The notes under the pieces: model-generated | The model's input: the letters and a program-made list of their open reading frames with translations, nothing else | Databases searched by the model: none | Told to the model about the DNA's origin: nothing | Source: Micromonospora sediminimaris | GTDB taxonomy: Bacteria; Actinomycetota; Actinomycetes; Mycobacteriales; Micromonosporaceae | Length of the DNA stretch: 64,000 bases | Assembly (NCBI GenBank): GCA_900112325.1 | Contig: FOLJ01000010.1 | Coordinates: 124,001-188,000, forward strand | Direction: 5' to 3' | Made by a program: the position numbers and the translations under genes | Shown here: in pieces, positions 8,842-17,136 of the stretch | Layout: each line of letters opens with the position of its first letter | How positions within the stretch are numbered: the stretch's first letter is position 1

Positions 8842-9708
8842 CTACCCGACAGTTGCGGTCAGGCCCTCGCCGCCGCGGCCGTCTGCGATGAGCGCTTCGA
8901 CTCGCGCCGCCACCTCTGCTAATCCGCCATCGCCGAGACGTCGGTCGGCCCGCAGCGCGATGAGATGACGGAGGACAGTCAGATGTTCAGTGAGGTCTGC
9001 GGGACCTGGCGGGTAGGTGGCCCGCTGCATCTCCGAGACAGTGCTGGGAACCGCCGCCACGACGTGGCTGAGCTGAGTACTCGCCGTGCGGGAGAATTCG
9101 ACCACGTCGACACCAGCCGCGCGTGCCGTTTCCAGGGCTCGTAGCAGGCCCAGTTGGGCGTCGTACCAGACGCCGAACAGGGCGAGGTCCCAGACCGCAG
9201 CTGCTTCCGGCGCTTCACCGACAAAGCGCGGCGTGCTCAGCAGACCGAGGACCGTCCGATGCTGTTCGAAGGCGTACGGAGATCCGCTGTAGAGGATGGT
9301 CGCGGTATCCGTGCCGATCATCTCGGGCGAGGCTTGGATCCCCGCGTCGAGGTAATGTGCGCCTCGGCTGGTTACCCGCCGGGCCGCTACCCGCGCCTCA
9401 CTGGCGGTCCCCGTGTACATCCCGACAACCGTACGCCCGGACAGGTCCATGTCGAGCTGGGCAAGGCACTGCTCCACCGCTGCGAAGTCCTTGAGGGTCA
9501 GGAAGACGAGGGAGCTTGCTGACACTGCCTCCCGAATGGACCGCGCTGGTAGTGCCCCGGCGGCCACCAGGTCGGTCGCCCGACTTTCGGTACGGTTCCA
9601 GACCGTGACATCGTGCCCGCTTCGCAGTAGGCGATAGGCCACCGCGCTACCGATGGCTCCGGTGCCGATGACCGCGACCCTGGCTGCCGATTTCCCGATT
9701 CCACCCAT
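8842..9708 (-). CDS. NAD(P)-dependent oxidoreductase, imine reductase-like
   Basis: A Rossmann fold opens with VAVIGTGAIGSAVAYRLL and a second strand VTVWNR, whose Arg suggests NADPH. The order matches the beta-hydroxyacid dehydrogenase/imine reductase superfamily, with an all-helical C-terminal half from about residue 165. The usual catalytic Lys of hydroxyacid dehydrogenases is not evident; the equivalent helix reads VWDLALFGVWYDAQLG, where an Asp sits as in many imine reductases. ATG 9708 follows GAGGA; an upstream TTG would add seven residues. The substrate is unknown. Confidence 0.85.
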   Translation of the reverse strand: MGGIGKSAARVAVIGTGAIGSAVAYRLLRSGHDVTVWNRTESRATDLVAAGALPARSIREAVSASSLVFLTLKDFAAVEQCLAQLDMDLSGRTVVGMYTGTASEARVAARRVTSRGAHYLDAGIQASPEMIGTDTATILYSGSPYAFEQHRTVLGLLSTPRFVGEAPEAAAVWDLALFGVWYDAQLGLLRALETARAAGVDVVEFSRTASTQLSHVVAAVPSTVSEMQRATYPPGPADLTEHLTVLRHLIALRADRRLGDGGLAEVAARVEALIADGRGGEGLTATVG

Positions 9709-9750
9709 GGCACGATCCTCTGACCTCAACCTCGCTTGAGGTCAAGCGGA

Positions 9751-10302
9751 TCAGATGGTGAAGCCGCCGCGTTCCCGTGCGGCGGCGCGCTGGAGCGACT
9801 TGACCAGGAAACGGCAGGGATCCGCAACCTCGTGACGCGTTCCACGGTCATCCGTGTAGTGATACCGGTCGAGATAGCGGTAGCCGGTGTCCTCGTACCC
9901 GAGTCGGAGGTACAGCGCAAACGCCCGCGCATTGTCCTCGCCGACGCCCATGCCGATCCGGTGATGACCGCGGCGTACTGCGAGCGCCTCGGCCGCACGG
10001 ATGATCGTCGTTCCGACGCCCTGAGACCGCCGGTCGGGAACAACTGTCAAGCCGTTGATCTCCGGGCAGCCTGGGAACTGGGCACGGACATCCGACTCTT
10101 TGGGTCCCTGCCACCTCACCTCGCCGCAGCCAGCCGGAGCATCATCCAGGTAAGCGATCAGGAAGGTGCTGAGACCCTCGCTCTGCCGGCGGTAGCGGGC
10201 CTCGTGGTAGCGGCTCCGGCCGGTCGGGACGGCCTTCTCCAGGACGGGGACGTCCTGCGCTCGGCATTCTCTGACGAAGTTCTGCGGAGCTCCCTCAGGC
10301 AC
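9751..10302 (-). CDS. GNAT-family N-acetyltransferase
   Basis: 183 residues. The acetyl-CoA motif is LTVVPDRRSQGVGTTIIRAAE (Arg/Gln-x-x-Gly-x-Gly), followed by the DNARAFALYLRLGYEDTG segment typical of motif B. It would acetylate an amine or amino group; the acceptor is unknown. The GTG start has no clear ribosome binding site. It lies between the oxidoreductase and the kinase with short gaps, all on the minus strand, so cotranscription is possible. Confidence 0.88.
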   Translation of the reverse strand: MPEGAPQNFVRECRAQDVPVLEKAVPTGRSRYHEARYRRQSEGLSTFLIAYLDDAPAGCGEVRWQGPKESDVRAQFPGCPEINGLTVVPDRRSQGVGTTIIRAAEALAVRRGHHRIGMGVGEDNARAFALYLRLGYEDTGYRYLDRYHYTDDRGTRHEVADPCRFLVKSLQRAAARERGGFTI

Positions 10303-10399
10303 AGTGGTTCACAGTAACGACGAGATGAGCGCCTTCGGAGCAACTGCCTGGGCGGTATGGGCCTCGGCCGCGTCACGCCCCTTGCGGCGACTCGGCCGC

Positions 10400-11338
10400 C
10401 TACTCGGCGTCCCGGTCGGGGCAGCTTACGGTCAGGGCGGCGGGCACGGCACGTACCTTCAACTTCCGGGCTTTGCTGCGGGCGCCGCCGTCCAGCTCGT
10501 ACGTCTTGGGGTCGGCGAAGCGGACCTTGACCTTTCGTCCCCGGGTGATCCGCACGAACTTGGAGTCGTCGGAACGGCCGGTGGCCATCTTGCCGAGGGT
10601 CCGGGCCCAGTCGACGGCACCGCTGGCGGTGGAGACACCGATCTCCAGCGAGCCGCTGTCGGGGCGGGCGTCGTCGAAGGCGGGAATGCCGCCGGTGATG
10701 GTGCCGACGTTGCCGAACAGGACGCAACTTGCCTCACCGTCGAACCAGAGGGCTCCGTCGACGGTGATCCGGGTCCGGGTCAGCTCCCCGCGCACGTGGC
10801 GCAGCCCGGTCCACACGTAGGCGAGCCGGCCGAGGCGGCCCTTCATCTCCCGGTCGGCCTCGCGGATGAGGTCACCGTCGAAGCCGGCACCGGCCATCAC
10901 CGCGAAGTGCTCGCCGTTGAGCTTGCCCAGGTCGAGGCGGCGACGCCGCCCGTGCAGGCCGATTCGCACCGCCTCGCGCAGGTCCTCGGGAATGCCCAGG
11001 TTGGTGGCGAAAAGGTTGGCGGTGCCGGCCGGCAGGATCGCCATCGGGGTCCGGGTGCCCGCCAGGGTGTCGGCGCAGCGTTGGACCATGCCGTCGCCGC
11101 CCCAGACGAAGACCAGTTCGGCACCCTTGTCGAGCGCCTTGCGGACCTTCTTCGGCGCCTTGCGACTCTTGGGCACCTCGTACCAGAGCAGATGTTCGAC
11201 GCCCGCGCCGACGAGGGCGGCGCGCAGCTCGTCCAGGCCGCCACCGAGGTTCTTCTTCCGGTGGGCCACGACCGCGACGGTGCCGACCGCCACGGCGGGC
11301 GCAGGCCGGTCCGGATCCACAAGCACACTCGCACTCAT
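10400..11338 (-). CDS. Diacylglycerol kinase-family lipid kinase
   Basis: 312 residues with the DAGK catalytic fold: the nucleotide loop FVWGGDGMVQ, then LPAGTANLFATNLGIP and the C-terminal beta sandwich starting near VMAGAGFDGDLI. It probably phosphorylates diacylglycerol or a related lipid at the membrane. It stands alone with a 200-base divergent region to the XRE gene at 11542. Confidence 0.9.
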   Translation of the reverse strand: MSASVLVDPDRPAPAVAVGTVAVVAHRKKNLGGGLDELRAALVGAGVEHLLWYEVPKSRKAPKKVRKALDKGAELVFVWGGDGMVQRCADTLAGTRTPMAILPAGTANLFATNLGIPEDLREAVRIGLHGRRRRLDLGKLNGEHFAVMAGAGFDGDLIREADREMKGRLGRLAYVWTGLRHVRGELTRTRITVDGALWFDGEASCVLFGNVGTITGGIPAFDDARPDSGSLEIGVSTASGAVDWARTLGKMATGRSDDSKFVRITRGRKVKVRFADPKTYELDGGARSKARKLKVRAVPAALTVSCPDRDAE

Positions 11339-11370
11339 GCCGGCCAGTGGTACCCAGCCACCAGAAACTC

Positions 11371-11383
11371 CACTCCTGGAGTG
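11371..11383. promoter_or_regulatory. 13-bp perfect dyad between divergent genes
   Basis: CACTCC-T-GGAGTG lies 33 bases upstream of the kinase start and 158 bases before the XRE gene. It is a possible operator for a regulator of either gene. No -10 was placed with confidence. Confidence 0.35.
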
Positions 11384-11541
11384 ATACCGCCGTGGCTTCG
11401 GCGTGCCGAAACATTACAGAGGTGCCCGACTTGGCCAATACGGCATGGGCCTCATCGGCAACGAAGCGGGGTACCGTCCAACTTGTGGCTTGGGGCGCGT
11501 GCCGCTTGCCGAGCCGGCTACTCGGGAGGTAGGCGGTAAGT

Positions 11542-12732
11542 ATGGTGAAGAGTGCCGACACCGTGGGTGCGAGGATCCGCTATTGGCGGATGCGTCGGGG
11601 CGGCATGTCCCAGGCCGTCCTCGCCGGGCTCGCTGGAGTCAGCCAGTCGTACGTCTCACAGATCGAGTCGGGGCGGAAGACCATCGACCGGCGCTCCACC
11701 CTCGTTGCTTTCGCTGCCGCTCTCCAGGTCACCGTGGCCGACCTGCTGGGCCAGGGCACCGAGACCGGCGACCCCGCCCGGGAGCGGGCGGCGGAGTGCG
11801 TGCCGGCGATCTGGTCGGCGCTGATCGAGATCGAAGACGGCGAGCGACGTCCCTCGACGCGAGCCGGCGAACAGCTGGCTGGCGACATCGGACGAAGCGA
11901 CCGGCTCCGCATGAGCTGCAACTATCCGGCCATGGCCCGGATACTTCCCAACCTGCTGGTGGAGGCCGCCGCCGTGGGCGGTCCGACACTGGCGCAGGCT
12001 GCCTACCAGGCATCGACGTGTCTTCGGCACCTCGGATACCGGCACTTGGCGCTCAACGCCGCCCGGGTTGCAGTGTCGGCAGCCGAGAGCGTCGAGGATC
12101 CCGCCTGGATGGCGGCGGCGCGTTTCGCCTACGTGCAGAGCCTGCCGATCGAGTCGGCGGCGCTCGCAGCCAGGGCTGCCGACCGGTCACTGGGTGAGTT
12201 GCAGGCTGACGCTGGCGACGTGCGGGTGCGTCAGATGCTCGGCCAGTTGCACCTCTCGGCCGCGTTGACCTCGACCGTGGACGGTCGCCTGGACGTCGCT
12301 CGCGACCATCTTGCCGAGGCGAACCGGGAGGCGACCAGTCTCGGCGATCCTGCCGACGGGGGCGGCTTCAACGGCTGTGGATTCGGGCCGACCAACGTCG
12401 GGCTGTGGCAGATGTCCATCGCGGCGGAGCAGGGTGAGATGGGCCGGGTGATCGAGCTGTCCCGCACGGTCCGACCGCAGGTGCTAGCAGCGACGATCCG
12501 ACAGTTGTCCTACTGGCTCGACCTCGGCCGCGCTCTGGCGGACACCGGCCGTCGAGACGCGGAAGCGCTGGGTGCATTCGTGCAGGCCGAGCGAGCCGCA
12601 CCCATCCCGTTCGCGCTGAGCCCCCTCGCGCGCGACGCGGTGGTGTCCCTCGCCCAGCGGGCCAGGCGTCGGGCTCTCCCAGATGATCTCCGGCTGCTCG
12701 CTGGCCGAATGGGCATCAGGCTCGCCACATAA
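11542..12732 (+). CDS. XRE-family HTH regulator with TPR-like C-terminus
   Basis: 396 residues. The N-terminal XRE HTH is GARIRYWRMRRGGMSQAVLAGLAG, then SQSYVSQIESGRKTIDRRS. The remaining 320 residues are Ala-rich helix pairs (AYQASTCLRHLGYRHLALNA and similar) like the TPR-type tails of actinomycete regulators. The ligand or partner is unknown. Similar proteins begin at 13106, 51436 and 52921, giving four in the window. Confidence 0.88.
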   Translation: MVKSADTVGARIRYWRMRRGGMSQAVLAGLAGVSQSYVSQIESGRKTIDRRSTLVAFAAALQVTVADLLGQGTETGDPARERAAECVPAIWSALIEIEDGERRPSTRAGEQLAGDIGRSDRLRMSCNYPAMARILPNLLVEAAAVGGPTLAQAAYQASTCLRHLGYRHLALNAARVAVSAAESVEDPAWMAAARFAYVQSLPIESAALAARAADRSLGELQADAGDVRVRQMLGQLHLSAALTSTVDGRLDVARDHLAEANREATSLGDPADGGGFNGCGFGPTNVGLWQMSIAAEQGEMGRVIELSRTVRPQVLAATIRQLSYWLDLGRALADTGRRDAEALGAFVQAERAAPIPFALSPLARDAVVSLAQRARRRALPDDLRLLAGRMGIRLAT

Positions 12733-12948
12733 CTGGCGGTAATTACGCAGTCACCAACTCGCCCTACTGTCCGATGCGGAGAGGGCGGGCGTCCCTTTCC
12801 GCCGATGAGACAGAACCCTCCTTACCCTCCCCGTGCGGTCCGACGGACCGCACGGTCGGAGGTGGTGCGCGCCAGGCGGTCCGGGCAAAGGGTTCAGTGG
12901 TCAGCCCCTCCTGGCCGAGGTCTCGCGGCAGAGATCGGTGGAGGTGGA

Positions 12949-13116
12949 ATGAGCGCGCAGGACGACGGCACGGCGGGGAGCCGGGGCGAGCATGTCGAGG
13001 CGGCTGAGCGGGCCGCTGCGCGGCGGCGGCTGCTGGAACAGGCCGAGGCGGAGCGCGTACCCGTGGAAGACATCACGCGGGCGGTGCCGGATCGGCGGTG
13101 GCGGCGTGACCGGTAG
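12949..13116 (+). CDS. Small charged protein, first gene of XRE cassette A
   Basis: 55 residues from ATG 12949 with GGTGGAGG just upstream. The sequence is mainly one charged helix: SRGE, then EAAER, AARRRLLEQAEAER, and a conserved end TRAVPDRR. The same elements occur in the protein at 52767, and both are followed by an overlapping XRE gene, so this is a real, conserved gene. The overlap is 11 bases with a GTG restart. A role as partner or antagonist of the regulator is inferred. Confidence 0.7.
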   Translation: MSAQDDGTAGSRGEHVEAAERAAARRRLLEQAEAERVPVEDITRAVPDRRWRRDR

Positions 13117-14341
13117 GGGCGAGGTGCCGATCGGGCGGCGGGTGGCGCAGTGGCGGGCCCGGCGACGGATGACCCAGCAGGCGCTCGCCGACCGGTTGGG
13201 CAAATCAAAGAGCTGGGTGGACAAGGTGGAACGGGGTGCCCGCGCCCTGGACAAGTTCTCGCTGATCCGGCAGATCGCCGACGTGCTGCGGGTCGAGCCG
13301 GCGGTGTTGCTCGGCGAACGGCCGGCGACGTTGGTCGGCGCAGCGCCGGTGGACGGGCTCGACGGGGTGCGGACCGCGCTGGCCCGCTACGGAGGTCTCC
13401 CCCAGGTGGGGTGCCAGGTGTCGGCGGTCGAGCTGCGCCGGCAGGTCGGGCACGCCTGGCTGAGCTACCAGCATGCGCGGTATCCGCAGGTGGTCCGGCT
13501 ACTGCCGGGGCTGCTGGACGCCGCCCGGGGCCTCCCTCGCGACGACGCCGAACTGCTGGTGCAGGTGTACCGGATGGCCTCAGCGGTGCTGGTGAAGCTG
13601 GGCGAGCCGGATCTCGCCTGGCTGGCCGCCGACCGGGCGGCGACGGTAGCGGGTGGTGACGCGCTCCTGGCCGGCACGGCGGCCGTCGCGGTCGGGCAGG
13701 CGTTGCGCGCCGCGGGTCGGGAACGGCTCGCGTTGACGGCGACCTTCGACGCCGCCGTACGGCTGGTGCCGGCGCTGGCCGGGACGGCGGGAGACGCGCC
13801 GGAGCCGACACCGGGCGCATCTGCGGTCGGTGGCACGCTGCTGCTCCAGGCCGCCTTCGCCGCCGCCACCTGCGGCGAGGTCCGCCAGGCCGGGCAGTTG
13901 CTCAACCGGGCCGCCGACCTCGCGGCCGGCTCTCGCGATCGTGCCGGTGTCGGCCAGAACGGCGATCAGACTCCCGGGGAGGACGCGCAGCGCATATGTT
14001 TCGGGCCGGTCGTCGTGGAGTTGGCGCGGGTGCTGGTGGCGGTCGAACGGGGCGACGCGGCCGAGGCGGTGTGCCGGCACGAGGTGGTGATCCGGCGCGA
14101 CGGGTGGCGACGGCTGCCGGCCGAGTACCGGGGCGCCTACCTGGTGGACGCCGCACGGGCGTACCTGCTCGCCGGTGACCTGCTCGGTGCCGGCCGCATG
14201 CTGGTCGCCGCCGACGCGGTGGCGCCGGCCGAGGTCCGGTCGCGGTCGTCGGCGCGTACGCTGCTGGCCGAGATCGCCCGAGGTCGACCCGCACCGGCCG
14301 GCGTGGCGCGGCTGACCACGCTCGCCGGCCTCACCCGCTGA
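13106..14341 (+). CDS. XRE-family HTH regulator, cassette A
   Basis: 411 residues from GTG 13106, inside the end of the small gene; the frame is open further upstream but there it runs antiparallel to sense in another frame. The HTH reads PIGRRVAQWRARRRMTQQAL, then GKSKSWVDKVERGARALDK. The C-terminal region is a helical repeat array, with blocks HARYPQVVRLLPGLL, LAWLAADRAATVAGGDA and RRDGWRRLPAEYRGAYLVDAA. These blocks recur in the protein at 52921, making them paralogues. Two stem-loops follow the stop. Confidence 0.88.
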   Translation: MTGRGEVPIGRRVAQWRARRRMTQQALADRLGKSKSWVDKVERGARALDKFSLIRQIADVLRVEPAVLLGERPATLVGAAPVDGLDGVRTALARYGGLPQVGCQVSAVELRRQVGHAWLSYQHARYPQVVRLLPGLLDAARGLPRDDAELLVQVYRMASAVLVKLGEPDLAWLAADRAATVAGGDALLAGTAAVAVGQALRAAGRERLALTATFDAAVRLVPALAGTAGDAPEPTPGASAVGGTLLLQAAFAAATCGEVRQAGQLLNRAADLAAGSRDRAGVGQNGDQTPGEDAQRICFGPVVVELARVLVAVERGDAAEAVCRHEVVIRRDGWRRLPAEYRGAYLVDAARAYLLAGDLLGAGRMLVAADAVAPAEVRSRSSARTLLAEIARGRPAPAGVARLTTLAGLTR

Positions 14342-14358
14342 CCCGCCGCCCCGACCGA

Positions 14359-14391
14359 CGTCGAGACCCCACGCCGCCCCGCGTCTCGACG
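14359..14391 (+). terminator. Stem-loop terminator after cassette A
   Basis: CGTCGAGAC (14359-14367) pairs perfectly with GTCTCGACG (14383-14391) around a 15-base loop, 17 bases after the XRE stop. Confidence 0.55.
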
Positions 14392-14437
14392 CCATCATGT
14401 GGGGGGCCCGCCGACACCGCGACGATCAGGCCCGCTC

Positions 14438-14474
14438 CCGGGATCGAGTTGGCTGCGACGCCACTCGATCCCGG
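14438..14474 (-). terminator. Stem-loop terminator of htpG, possibly bidirectional
   Basis: CCGGGATCGAGTTGGC (14438-14453) pairs with GCCACTCGATCCCGG (14460-14474) with one bulge and a six-base loop, 12 bases past the htpG stop. Confidence 0.6.
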
Positions 14475-14486
14475 AAGCGAGGGTGG

Positions 14487-16403
14487 CTACAGGGTGCGGG
14501 CGAGGCGGTCGGCGAGGATCCGGGCGAACCGCGACGGGTCGGCCAGGTCACCACCCTCGGCGAGCAGCGCGGTGCCGTAGAGCAGCTCGGCGGTCTCCGC
14601 CAGGGCGTCGCCGCTGCCGCCCTGTTCGTGTGCCTTGCGCAGGCCGGTGACCAGCGGGTGACTCGGGTTGATCTCCAGGATCCGCTTGACCTTCGGCACC
14701 TCCTGCCCCATCGCCCGGTACATCTTCTCCAGGGTGGGCGTGATGTCGTGGGCGTCGCCGACCACGCAGGCGGGCGAGGTGGTCAGCCGCGACGACAGCC
14801 GGACCTCCTTGACGTTGTCCGCCAGCACGGTGCCCATCCAGCCGAGCAGGTCGGCGTACTCGGTGCGCTGCCGCTCCCGCTCGGCCTCGGCCTCGGTACG
14901 CTCCTGCTCGGTGTCCAGGTCGACCTGCCCCTTGGCGACCGAGCGCAGCGTCTTGCCGGCGTAGCTGCCCACCCGCTCGACCCAGACCTCGTCGACCGGG
15001 TCGGTGAGCAGCAGCACCTCGTAGCCCTTGGCGCGGAACGCCTCCATGTGCGGGGAGTTCTCGATGGTGACCCGGTTCTCGCCGGTGGCGTAGTAGATGT
15101 CGCTCTGCCCCTCCCGCATGCGTTCCACGTAGCCGGCCAGGTCGGTCTGCTCGGCCGGGTCGTGGGTCGAGGCCACCGAGAGGATCTCCAGCAGGGTTTC
15201 CTGGTTGTCGGTGTCCTCCAGCAGACCCTCCTTGACCGCCGGCCCGAACTCGGTCCAGAAGGTGCGGTACCGCTCCGGCTGGTCGGTCTTGAGTTCCTTG
15301 ACCGTGGCGAGGATCTTCTTGACCAGGCGGCGGCGTACGGCGCGGATCTGCCGGTCCTGCTGGAGGATCTCCCGGGAGATGTTCAGCGACAGGTCGTGGG
15401 CATCCACCACACCCTTGATGAACCGCAGGTAGTTGGGCATCAACGCGTCGCAGTCGTCCATGATGAAGACGCGCTTGACGTAGAGCTGCACCCCCCGGCG
15501 CCCCTGCGGGGAGAACAGGTCCAGCGGCGCGTGGGTGGGGATGAACAGCAACGCCTCGTACTCGAAGGTCCCCTCCCCGCGCATGTGGATGGTTTCGAGC
15601 GGGTCCGCCCAGTCGTGGCTGACATGCTTGTAGAACTCGTGGTACTCGGCGGGCTCGACCTCGCCGCGTGGGCGGGCCCACAGCGCCTTCATCGAGTTGA
15701 GGGTCACGGTCTCGGTGGTGGCGGGGGCGTCGTCGGTGCCGGGCCGCTCGACGGTCATCCGGATCGGGTGGGCGATGAAGTCGGAGTAGCGCTTGACGAT
15801 CTCCCGGATCGTCCACTCGGCCGTGTAGTCGTGCAGGTTGTCATCGGCGTCGGCGGGCTTGAGGTGCAGGGTCACCGCCGTGCCCTGGGCAGCGTCGTCC
15901 AGCTCGGTGATGGTGTAGGTGCCCTCGCCGGTGGACTCCCAGCGGGTACCGCCGCTCTCGCCGGCCCGCCGGGTGACCAGCTCGACCCGCTCGGCGACCA
16001 TGAACGCGGCGTAGAAGCCCACGCCGAACTGACCGATCAGCTCCTGCGAGGCACCCGCGTCCTTGGCCTCGCGCAACTGCCGCAGCAGCTCCGCGGTGCC
16101 GGACTTGGCGATCGTGCCGATGACGGAGACCACCTCGTCGCGGCTCATGCCGATGCCGTTGTCGCGCACGGTGAGGGTACGGGCGTCCTTGTCGACCTCG
16201 ATGGCGATGTGCAGGTCGCCGGTGTCGACGGCAAGATCCTTGTCGACCATCGACGCCAGGCGCAGCTTGTCCAGCGCGTCGGAGGCGTTCGAGATCAACT
16301 CGCGGAGGAACACGTCCTTGTTCGAGTAGATCGAGTGGACCATCAGCCGGAGCAGCTGACGCGCCTCGGCCTGGAACTCCAACGTCTCGGCCCGGTCGTT
16401 CAC
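14487..16403 (-). CDS. htpG: Hsp90-family chaperone HtpG
   Basis: 638 residues, the usual HtpG length. The GHKL ATP site is complete: NASDALDKLR, DNGIGMSRDEV, GQFGVGFYAAFMV and GTAVTLHL. The middle domain holds the catalytic-loop Arg region and RGVQLYVKRVFI; the dimer domain ends the protein. The start is GTG with GGAAAGGA upstream. It is a cytosolic ATP-dependent chaperone. It stands alone between convergent and same-strand neighbours with about 90-140 base gaps. Confidence 0.97.
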   Translation of the reverse strand: MNDRAETLEFQAEARQLLRLMVHSIYSNKDVFLRELISNASDALDKLRLASMVDKDLAVDTGDLHIAIEVDKDARTLTVRDNGIGMSRDEVVSVIGTIAKSGTAELLRQLREAKDAGASQELIGQFGVGFYAAFMVAERVELVTRRAGESGGTRWESTGEGTYTITELDDAAQGTAVTLHLKPADADDNLHDYTAEWTIREIVKRYSDFIAHPIRMTVERPGTDDAPATTETVTLNSMKALWARPRGEVEPAEYHEFYKHVSHDWADPLETIHMRGEGTFEYEALLFIPTHAPLDLFSPQGRRGVQLYVKRVFIMDDCDALMPNYLRFIKGVVDAHDLSLNISREILQQDRQIRAVRRRLVKKILATVKELKTDQPERYRTFWTEFGPAVKEGLLEDTDNQETLLEILSVASTHDPAEQTDLAGYVERMREGQSDIYYATGENRVTIENSPHMEAFRAKGYEVLLLTDPVDEVWVERVGSYAGKTLRSVAKGQVDLDTEQERTEAEAERERQRTEYADLLGWMGTVLADNVKEVRLSSRLTTSPACVVGDAHDITPTLEKMYRAMGQEVPKVKRILEINPSHPLVTGLRKAHEQGGSGDALAETAELLYGTALLAEGGDLADPSRFARILADRLARTL

Positions 16404-16491
16404 ACCAAGTCCTTTCCGGTCGTCGCCACGACGGTTCGCGGAAAGGATACGAGTCGTCGCGCTGCGCGTGCGTCGGGTGGTCCGCCTCTCC

Positions 16492-17136
16492 TCAACGCGG
16501 ATTGATCAACACGGCGTAGTCGGCCGCGGTGAGCGGCCCCGACGACAGCGAACCGTCCGCCCGGGGGACGCTCAACGGCGTGCCGCCCTCCAGGAACAGC
16601 ACCGCCGTGACGTCGGTGCGGGCGCTGAGCGTGCAGACGATCTGACCGTACGCCAGCCGACCGTCGATGCGGCCGGTGTCCACCGCCGTCAGTCCGACGG
16701 TGACCCGGGCCAACCCGTCGACCAGCTCGACCACCGCGCTGGTGAAGGCCCCCGGCAGAGCGCTGGTCAGCCCGTCGTCGCGCTCGGCCGGGGTCGGCCC
16801 GGCCAACAGGGCCCGCAACTGCGCGTCGAGCGCGGGCACCTGGTCGGCGCGGCGGATCACCGGCACCAGGCGTTCGTCGCGGGAGAAGTAGAGCACCTCG
16901 GTGACCGCGCCGGTCTCGGCCGCCGTCGGTGCCGCCGTGGCGGTGGACGGGAAGGGTACGGGTGGCGGGGTGACCGCGCGGGGTTGGTCCTCGGCGGGCA
17001 CCCCGCACCCCCCGAGCAGGGCAAGCACCGTGGCCACCACCAGGGCTACCCCGGCCTTCCACCCGGCCCGAACGGTACGCACGGCCCGGGCAGGTTGACC
17101 GGCGTACGCGGACCCGACGGCGACGGGCCCGGTCAT
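16492..17136 (-). CDS. GerMN-domain lipoprotein
   Basis: 214 residues. A signal helix ends in the lipobox LLGGCG, then a Pro/Thr/Ala linker leads to a GerMN domain of about 130 residues (VTEVLYFSRDERLVPVIRR, LLAGPTPAE, LVDGLARVTVG, YGQIVCTLSA). ATG 17136 overlaps the stop of the kinase gene by four bases, so it is translated with it. The order regulator-kinase-lipoprotein recalls MtrA-MtrB-LpqB, but LpqB is far longer with a beta-propeller. A role modulating the kinase outside the membrane is inferred. Confidence 0.88.
   Translation of the reverse strand: MTGPVAVGSAYAGQPARAVRTVRAGWKAGVALVVATVLALLGGCGVPAEDQPRAVTPPPVPFPSTATAAPTAAETGAVTEVLYFSRDERLVPVIRRADQVPALDAQLRALLAGPTPAERDDGLTSALPGAFTSAVVELVDGLARVTVGLTAVDTGRIDGRLAYGQIVCTLSARTDVTAVLFLEGGTPLSVPRADGSLSSGPLTAADYAVLINPR

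Noticed and set aside
14397..16505. 702-residue plus-strand open frame
   Set aside because: It is antisense to htpG, which has complete Hsp90 motifs.
16492..17136. Naming the GerMN lipoprotein LpqB
   Set aside because: LpqB is about 580 residues with a propeller domain; this protein has 214 residues and only the GerMN part.
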